NCBI GenBank assembly: GCA_003094555.1
Contig: NATW01000100.1
Span: 1 to 39,288, forward strand
Direction: 5' to 3'
Length of the DNA stretch: 39,288 nt
Source: a gamma proteobacterium symbiont of Ctena orbiculata
GTDB lineage: Bacteria; Pseudomonadota; Gammaproteobacteria; Chromatiales; Chromatiaceae
The notes below the pieces were generated by a model, which was not told the DNA's origin, did no database searches, and was given only the letters and a program-made list of their open reading frames with translations. Positions within the stretch are counted from its first letter, which is position 1. Each line of letters starts with the position of its first letter. Shown in pieces: positions 9,227-16,000 of this stretch. A program made the translations under genes and the position numbers.

Positions 9227-9736
9227 ATGAGTGAACGACAGAGGTTCGGACGATGGATGATTCTTTTCGCCTGGTTGCTGCTGTTGCTGCTGTTGACCCT
9301 GCTGTTTTCACAGTGGCTTGATAAGCGAAATAATCCGAACCGGGATTTGCGGGTCACAACGATTGATGGCGGTAAGGCGGGAGTCGTATTGCAAAGGAAT
9401 CGAGCCGGACACTATGTTGCACCTGGCCGCATCAATGGAATAGACGTAACATTTTTACTCGATACCGGGGCGACCTATGTCGCGGTATCCTCCAGCCTGG
9501 CGGAAAGGGCGGGACTGCAGCGAGGGATGCCAATGCAAAGCAGGACCGCCAACGGTGTGGTGCGCAGTTGGTTGACGAGGATAGATCGACTCCAGTTAGG
9601 GCCGATTGAGATGCGAGAGGTGAAGGCTACTATTCTGCCGTCTATGCCTGATGGAGAGGTGTTGCTCGGCATGAGTTTTCTCAAGCATCTCTCCCTGAGG
9701 CAGCAGGGCGGGGAGTTGGTGATATTGCCCCAATAG
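9227..9736 (+). CDS. Membrane-anchored retropepsin-like aspartic protease
   Basis: This 169-residue protein has one N-terminal transmembrane segment (about 11-28, very Leu-rich) and a periplasmic domain with the retropepsin signature FLLDTGATYVAVS, putting the catalytic Asp at residue 79. A later ILPSMPDGEVLLGMSFL segment matches the flap and second conserved block. It belongs to the clan AA bacterial family related to TIGR02281, single-domain proteases expected to act as dimers. Natural substrates are largely unknown. It is the last gene of the plus-strand run that begins with cbbQ, and a hairpin follows the stop. Confidence 0.85.
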   Translation: MSERQRFGRWMILFAWLLLLLLLTLLFSQWLDKRNNPNRDLRVTTIDGGKAGVVLQRNRAGHYVAPGRINGIDVTFLLDTGATYVAVSSSLAERAGLQRGMPMQSRTANGVVRSWLTRIDRLQLGPIEMREVKATILPSMPDGEVLLGMSFLKHLSLRQQGGELVILPQ

Positions 9737-9745
9737 TTGATTGCA

Positions 9746-9771
9746 GCTGCCACTACAAGGGTAGTGGCAGC
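9746..9771. terminator. Hairpin between convergent genes
   Basis: GCTGCCACTAC pairs perfectly with GTAGTGGCAGC over an AAGG loop. It lies ten bases after the protease stop and just before the end of the convergent HU-like gene, so it could serve both strands. There is no T-run, so an intrinsic terminator is likely but not textbook. Confidence 0.65.
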
Positions 9772-9779
9772 GGAATCGA

Positions 9780-10187
9780 TCAGCCGATCTTGTCTTTCAA
9801 GGCTTTGAGTGCAGTTACCTTGACCACGGTCTTGGCTGGCTTAGCCGCAATCTTGATGGCTTCGCCAGTAGCAGGATTTCGGCCCATACGCGCCTTGGTA
9901 CGAGGTTTGATAACCCGACGTACCTTGACGCCAGTATCAGGAATGGTTATCTCGCCAGAACCCCTGCGTTGCATATGACGCGTAATGAGTGAATCCAATG
10001 CGCCGAAAACTGAGGAAACTTCCTTTTTCGTCAGGCCCGTGTCTTCGGCGATAGCGCTGATGATCTGGGTCTTTGTCTGCTTGGTTGCGATGGCTTTCAA
10101 GCGTGGTGCTGCTGCTACTTTCTTTGCAGCTACCTTTTTCTTTGCTGCTTTTTTTGCAGTCTTTTTGGCGGTTTTTCTGAGGGCCAT
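9780..10187 (-). CDS. HU/IHF-family DNA-binding protein with Lys/Ala-rich N-terminal tail
   Basis: This 135-residue nucleoid protein has its first ~30 residues built from KK and AA repeats (RKTAKKTAKKAAKKK), resembling histone H1 tails. An HU-fold domain follows, with helices (QIISAIAEDTGLTKKEV) and the canonical arm sequence GRNPATGEAIKI. A second short basic stretch ends the protein. HU proteins bend and compact DNA as dimers; such tails add DNA contacts in Deinococcus and actinobacterial HU-like proteins (family knowledge). The ATG has an AGGAG ribosome site nine bases upstream. It is a lone gene transcribed toward the protease gene and separated by the shared hairpin. Confidence 0.9.
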   Translation of the reverse strand: MALRKTAKKTAKKAAKKKVAAKKVAAAPRLKAIATKQTKTQIISAIAEDTGLTKKEVSSVFGALDSLITRHMQRRGSGEITIPDTGVKVRRVIKPRTKARMGRNPATGEAIKIAAKPAKTVVKVTALKALKDKIG

Positions 10188-10591
10188 AGGGTTTGCTCCT
10201 TCTGATGAACGTGGTTGTGCTTGATAAAAATAACACAGATTCTAATTAGTTAAATATGAAAAACCAGTTTTTTATATAGTTTTTTCATGATCTCGATTAA
10301 TTTCTCTCCCATTTGATAGATTATTTCGCTATAAACAGAGTTGGCAGCTAAGCGTATTTGGCGCTTCGGATGGCTGGTGGGCTATGATTGAAACGCTTGC
10401 TGTTACAGTCGGTGTGCCATTCATCTGAAGATAATCTGGACTGAAGCTTGCCGGTCGATATTCAGAAATCAGATTCATGGCCCCGATATTTCACTTCTCA
10501 GGATGTAATGCTATCTATACCAATCCAACCGATTGGGATCGTAACGCTAGCGGCAGCCCGATTGGATAATTGAACAAAGGATGAATAAGTA
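10188..10591. other. AT-rich divergent intergenic region
   Basis: This 404-base region lies between the HU-like gene (minus) and the chalcone-isomerase-like gene (plus) and must hold both promoters. Its first 130 bases are very AT-rich, with runs such as TTTTTTATATAG. Near 10528-10565 there are two related motifs, CCGATTGGGAT and CCGATTGGAT. I see no ORF with a good start and no RNA gene. Confidence 0.4.
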
Positions 10592-11158
10592 ATGCAAAAA
10601 ATAGTTGTTGCCTCTCTTTTGGCCCTCAGCATGATGGCCAGTCAAGCCCGGGAAGTTGCCGGCATATCTTTGCCGGAGCAGATTGTCCGGGATGCGGATA
10701 GTGCTGAACTGGTCTTGAATGGCGCCGGTATTCGAAAGAAACTCTTTTTCAGCATCTATCTGGCCTCCCTCTATCTTGAGCGATCGACCAGTGACATCGC
10801 CGAAGTGCTGGCTGTTGATCGGCCTGCCCGAGTTCAGATGCAGATTCTCTATTCGGAGATTGAAAAAGAGAAATTCGTATCCGGGTGGAATGATGGCTTC
10901 AGCGCCAATCTCGACGCCGACAAGTTACAGGCGGTGCGTGATCGACTCGATCAATTCAATGCCATGTTTGAGACATTGCAGGAGGGTGACCTGATAAGCC
11001 TGGACTACATACCCGACACAGGCACCCATGTCACCATCAAAGGGGTGGAGAAAGGGGTTATACCCGGCGGGGATTTCTACCAGGCGCTGCTGCTGGTGTG
11101 GTTGGGTGATTCGCCAATCAGCAAATCCCTTAAACAGGAACTGCTTGGTTCAGACTGA
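10592..11158 (+). CDS. Exported chalcone-isomerase-like protein
   Basis: This 188-residue protein starts with a signal peptide (MQKIVVASLLALSMMASQA). The mature part fits the bacterial chalcone-isomerase-like family: an opening like VAGISLPEQI, then LVLNGAGIRKKLFFSIYLASLYL, a central conserved segment, and a final GDSPISKSLKQELLG. Bacterial members are periplasmic with no proven isomerase activity; a role in binding fatty acids or similar ligands has been suggested for the fold (family knowledge). AAAGGA lies 11 bases before the ATG. It appears to be monocistronic. Confidence 0.85.
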   Translation: MQKIVVASLLALSMMASQAREVAGISLPEQIVRDADSAELVLNGAGIRKKLFFSIYLASLYLERSTSDIAEVLAVDRPARVQMQILYSEIEKEKFVSGWNDGFSANLDADKLQAVRDRLDQFNAMFETLQEGDLISLDYIPDTGTHVTIKGVEKGVIPGGDFYQALLLVWLGDSPISKSLKQELLGSD

Positions 11159-11218
11159 CTCGTAGCCCGTCCGGAAGCAACATGTGTTTTAGCCCTCCGA
11201 CGCCCCAACAGTACTTCC

Positions 11219-11281
11219 CTATACTGATGGGGCTTACGCGGCATCCTTGCCGCTACTGCGAAATACAAGCGTCAGGCGCCT
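11219..11281. repeat. Dispersed intergenic repeat, copy 1
   Basis: This stretch holds GGGGCTTACGCGGCATCCTT, then GCCGCTACTGCGAAA and a GCGTCAGGCGCC end. It matches 28118-28171 (GGGGCTACCGCGGCGTCC, then GCCGCTGCTGCGAAA) and, more loosely, 33036-33063. It lies between the convergent chalcone-isomerase-like and ggt genes. Confidence 0.6.
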
Positions 11282-11326
11282 AGCCATTGATATTGTTATT
11301 CGACGGGCATTAACTATTGGTATGGG

Positions 11327-12865
11327 TTATACGGACAGGCTGACGCCGCCACGGCGTTCATCGCCAATGCCTATGTGGTTTCCTTTATCATCCAGCAGGA
11401 CACAGTGGGTTCCACCGAAAAACAGATTTTTGCTCTGCCAATGCTGTTGCTTCGGGAATTCACTCTTCAACATGTCGCCGATTGCAGCATCGATTCCCGG
11501 TTCCATACTCAAGAGTTCGCTTTCGTAGTGGATGCGGGGGAAGGAGACGGCCTGTTCGAGGGGCATGCCAAAATCGAGCAGGTTGATGATGACCTGCAAT
11601 ATCGCGCTGCGAATCCGGTTGGATCCACCGGAACCCAATACGATCGAGCGGCCGTCGTCTGTCAGGATCAGGGTCGGCGCCATCATCGAGGCAAGACGTT
11701 GGTTGAGCGGCCATTGATGGAAACCTTTTGGGTTCAGGTCCTCCTCGCCTAACATATTGTTCATCATAATCCCTGTGCCCGGTATCACATAACCGCTGCC
11801 CTCGCCGTTGGAGAGGGTCATGCTGGCAAGATTTCCATCCCTGTCTGCGATACTGATTTGGGTGGTGCCGCGGGTGGACAATCCTCCCTGGCGCAGACGT
11901 TTTTTAAACTGCTCGCTGATAGCTGGATCGAGTAGACGCTCCATGGTCGAATGGTGATCCATTCTTGCTATCTGCGTTATCTGCATGGTTTGCGCAAGAC
12001 TCCTGATATGATCCTCTTCACCGGCACTGTTTGGGTCAATGGTGTGGGAGGCCAGTTGACCCAGGGAAAAGGCGATCAGCGTGCCACCCAGGGAAGGTAA
12101 TGGGTTGGTCAAAATTTGTGCGCCGTGGTATCTGTAACGCAGAGGTGAACGCCGGAGAAGCGCATAACCGAGCAGATCATCCATCTGCAGGTGGCCGCCT
12201 CTATCTCGACAATCATTGACCAATTGTCTGCCTGCCTCACCCTCGTAGAATAGCCTCTCTCCTTCATGTTGTAGAATCTTCAGGAAATCCGCGAAGGCGG
12301 GTAATCGATGGCGTTCACCCTCAGAGATCAGGCGATCAGGACTTTCTGGCGAGGCATTGATCTGCAGGGCCTCCGGGGTCGCGCGCAGAATTGGGGCAAC
12401 GATGGTGGATATCAGGTGCTGAAACGGATTGATGGATACACCCTTGGTCGCCAGTTCGATCGCCGGTTGAAACAGGGTTCTCAGGGGTAGCCGGCAGTGA
12501 TTGTCATGAATGGTGTACAGGCCCTTGATGAACCCGGGCGTGGCTATGGAGCCCATGCCAATATGGAAGGTTTGGCTGGCGGTGCCGAAATCAGCCTCGA
12601 TCGGATAGAAGCCAAGTTCGCCCTCGGTCAGCTTCCGGTGCGGGGTTTGGGCAAAGAAATCGTAGACCAGCGGGTCAGATTGAGCGGGCCTGGCGGTGAG
12701 AAATCCCCCTCCGCCGAGTGATGCGAGTACCGGCTCGGCCACGCAGGCGGTCAGCATCGAGGCCACTACCGCGTCGAAGGCATTCCCGCCCTCTCCCAGT
12801 ATCTCGCATCCCGCCTTAACGGTTTCGTAATGCCCAGCGGCAATAATGCCCTTAAACTGTTTCAC
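11327..12865 (-). CDS. Gamma-glutamyltransferase-family Ntn hydrolase
   Basis: This 512-residue member of the gamma-glutamyltranspeptidase family has an N-terminal GGNAFDAVVAS block and SLGGGGF. The autoprocessing site is GTTQISIADRDGN, where Thr334 should become the N-terminal nucleophile of the small subunit. GIMMNNMLGEEDLNP and VLGSGGSNRIRSAI are the usual substrate-pocket blocks of the small subunit. The classical enzyme cleaves gamma-glutamyl bonds such as that in glutathione and is usually periplasmic. Here no signal peptide is seen: the protein starts directly with MKQFKGIIAAGHY, so it is probably cytoplasmic. The start codon is GTG, preceded by CGGGTGAAAT. Its upstream region is shared with the divergent giant coiled-coil gene. 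Confidence 0.88.
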   Translation of the reverse strand: MKQFKGIIAAGHYETVKAGCEILGEGGNAFDAVVASMLTACVAEPVLASLGGGGFLTARPAQSDPLVYDFFAQTPHRKLTEGELGFYPIEADFGTASQTFHIGMGSIATPGFIKGLYTIHDNHCRLPLRTLFQPAIELATKGVSINPFQHLISTIVAPILRATPEALQINASPESPDRLISEGERHRLPAFADFLKILQHEGERLFYEGEAGRQLVNDCRDRGGHLQMDDLLGYALLRRSPLRYRYHGAQILTNPLPSLGGTLIAFSLGQLASHTIDPNSAGEEDHIRSLAQTMQITQIARMDHHSTMERLLDPAISEQFKKRLRQGGLSTRGTTQISIADRDGNLASMTLSNGEGSGYVIPGTGIMMNNMLGEEDLNPKGFHQWPLNQRLASMMAPTLILTDDGRSIVLGSGGSNRIRSAILQVIINLLDFGMPLEQAVSFPRIHYESELLSMEPGIDAAIGDMLKSEFPKQQHWQSKNLFFGGTHCVLLDDKGNHIGIGDERRGGVSLSV

Positions 12866-13036
12866 ATTTCACCCGTGTGATATTAAATTAATTGATCTGG
12901 GTCGTTGCATCATAACCTTGATCCGGCTATGGTTTTGCGTTCGCAATTAGTGGGAACCTGGTCGAGATTCGCTCATATATAAGGTTAATATACCCGTTCA
13001 GTTTTAAAAAAAAGTGCCGTTACATAGAGGAGCGAC

Positions 13037-13096
13037 GTGACCTCTCCATTAAGGATCAAAATTCCTGAGCATTTTAAGAATGGCCGTGCCCGATAG
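13037..13096 (+). CDS. Possible 19-codon upstream ORF overlapping the giant gene start
   Basis: A GTG at 13037 has the best ribosome site of the region (GAGGAG, five bases spacing) and opens a 19-codon frame, MTSPLRIKIPEHFKNGRAR, that ends in TAG at 13094-13096. It overlaps the ATG (13080) of the 1727-residue gene in another frame. The giant's own ATG has almost no Shine-Dalgarno sequence. This suggests translational coupling or leader control. Alternatively it could mark a frameshift near the true N-terminus. Confidence 0.4.
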   Translation: MTSPLRIKIPEHFKNGRAR

Positions 13097-16000
13097 TAAA
13101 AACGATGACGTCCTACTCAAGAATCTGGTGCCTCTGAACACACTTTCAGAGGAGCAGCTCGGACATCTATTGAGCCAGATTGCGATTGAGAAGGCCAAAA
13201 AGGGTGATTACCTCTTTCGCGAAGGGGATACAGACCACCAGAATGTCTATCTGCTCTCGGGAACAGTGGCCCTGCTGTCCGGGCAGAAGGAGATGGACCT
13301 GATCAGCAGTGGAACGCCTACAGCGCGTTTTGCCCTGGCTCACCAGCTGCCAAGAAAGCACTCCGCACAGGCGAGAACCAACGTCAGTTTCGTCCGTGTC
13401 GACAGCCGTTTACTCAGCGATATGCTGGCACGAAGCCAGAGTGCGAGCTATGAAGTGAAGGACATCGAGCAGCCGAGCAGCGACGATTGGATGACCCTAC
13501 TGCTGCAATCACCCATATTTCAACAGATACCCCCGGCAAATCTGCAGCGTGTCATGATGCGGATGGAGGAGATCAAGGTCAAAGCAGGGGCTGAAATCAT
13601 CACCCAGGGGGAAGAGGGAGACTACTTCTATCTCATCAGTAAAGGAGAATGTAACGTCTCGCGCACCCCTGAGGCAGGGCATGCCCCGGTAGAACTGGCT
13701 ATATTGCGTGCCGGCAAAGGATTTGGCGAGGAGGCCCTGATCTCCAACAAACCCCGTGGCAGCTCGGTCACCATGACGACAGATGGCGTACTGGTACGAT
13801 TAAACAAGAATGATTTCATTGAGTTGGTCAAACAGCCCCTCTCCAGATCGATCGATTTCAAGGAGGCGGCCGCAATGATCGAAAAGGGGGCGCTTTGGCT
13901 GGATGTGCGTACCCCGGAGGAGTATGAGGAGGGGCATCTTCCCGGTGCGATCAACATGCCATTTTTCTCCTTACGCTTTCAAGCCTCCAGCCTTACCCTC
14001 GATCGGGCCTATGTTGTGTATGGTGAGGAGGTCGGTCAATCCGCCACAGCCGCATATCTGTTGACCGAGCGCGGCGCAGAGGTCTTCGTTGTGGAAAGCA
14101 ACTGGGAGCAGATCGCTGAGATCACGGGCTTCAATAAACAAGGGGATCCGGCAGGCAGCAACAATGTCATCGATTTCAACCGTGAATCGGATGAAGCCGC
14201 TGATGCCACCGAGGGAGACGGTGTCCCTCAATCAGTGGTAGATCGTCTGCAGAAGGAGTTGGCGGAAGCCCACCGTCAATTCGAACAGGAGTTGGAACAG
14301 CGGCATACCGAAATCAAACTCCTGCGCCAGGCCCTGGCGGTGGCCAAGAATCGTATGCAAACAGGCGAGGAGGGTGCAAAAAACGCTCATGCCCTGGAAC
14401 AGGAGGTCGACTCCTTGCGTAAGTCCCTCGCGTTGGCGGAATCCAGGCTTGCGGAGGGGGAGGGCCTGGAGGCTGAAAGGCAGGTGCTGCAGGAAAGGAT
14501 CGATGAGTTGGAACATGCACTCGATACGACCCGGGCCGATCTGAACGGGGCCAGGAAGAGTCATGATCAAGCATCCCACCAGAGCAATTTGTTGCGTGAA
14601 CAACTCAAGCAGCTGCAATCCAGTCAAGAAGGAAACGAGAGACAACTCAACGCAGAGATTGAGGTATTACAGAGTGAGATTTCCCAACTCCAACAAGAGG
14701 CAGAAACCTTTCATGCTCAATCGACCCATGAGCAAGAATCCGTCCTCAAGGAGCGGGATGAACTGCAACAGCATCTCCAGGAGACGGAGACTCAACGCCA
14801 ACAGCAGGCAGACGAATTAAAGACGATTACGGATGAGCGTGATCAGTTGACCGAATCGCTGCAGCAGACGCAGCAGAATATGACCGCCGAGGCGGCTGAG
14901 CTTGGACAGAGACTGGAGTCGACCCAGCAGGAGCTGTCTCAGGTCCAGTCTGAATTGGAGCAGCATCGAACCGAACATCAGCAGCAGTCAGACGAGTTAC
15001 AGACGATCACGCAAGAGCGCGATCGGTTGGCCGAATCGCTGCAACAGACTCACCAGAACATGACTGCAGAGTCAGCAGAGCTTGAGCAGAAACTGGAATC
15101 CACCCAGTACGAACTGTCCGAGGCCCGGTCGGCGCTGGAACGGCAACAAGCCGAACACCAGCAGCAGTCAGACGAGTTGCAGGCAATCGCGGAACAGCGT
15201 GATCAGTTGAATGAAACGCTGCAACAGACCCAGCAGGATTTGACTGCAGAGGCAGCCGAGCTTGAGCATAAGCTTGAGTCTGCCCAGCAGGAGCTGTCTA
15301 AGACCCAAGCGGATCTGGAACAGCAACAGGCGCAACACCAGCAGCAGGCGGCTGAGCATGAACAGAGACTGGAGTCGACCCGGCATGAATTGTCTCAGCT
15401 TCAATCGGAGTTGGAACATCAGCAGGCCGAACATCAGCAAGTCGTTTCCGAACTGCAGGACCAGCTGCAGGAATCCAACCAGCGAGTAGAGCAATCTGCA
15501 CAACAGGCGGAAAGTCAGGTCAGCGGTCTGTTGCAGACTCAACAGGAGCTGAAACAGCAACTGGAAGCTGCCGAGTCGGCCCAGGGCACCCTTCAGAGCG
15601 AGCATGATGACCTGCAACAGCGCTATGGCGAGGAACATGCACAGGTCATCTCCCTACAGCAGGAACTGCAGGCGTTGGATGACCGCAGAACCGGTCTGGA
15701 GAAGGAACTCGAGGCGGTACGCCAGGCAGGCAACGATGCGGATGCCCAGTATACCAACGCCATGGAGTCCCTGCGTGGTGATCTTGAAGAAGCCAGAAGC
15801 GCCTTGGATCAGCTCAGACAGGAGAAGCATCAGAGTGACGAGCTGCTGACGAGTCGCGAGCAAGATCTTGAGAAGTCGGAAGCCAGGGCCAAGCAGCTGC
15901 AGGATTCCCTTGATGAACAGGCAGGGAGTCATGCAGGTGAGGTATCCGAGCTGGAGCAGAAACTGGAAGCATTCGAACAGGCACATCAGCAAGCCGAGGA

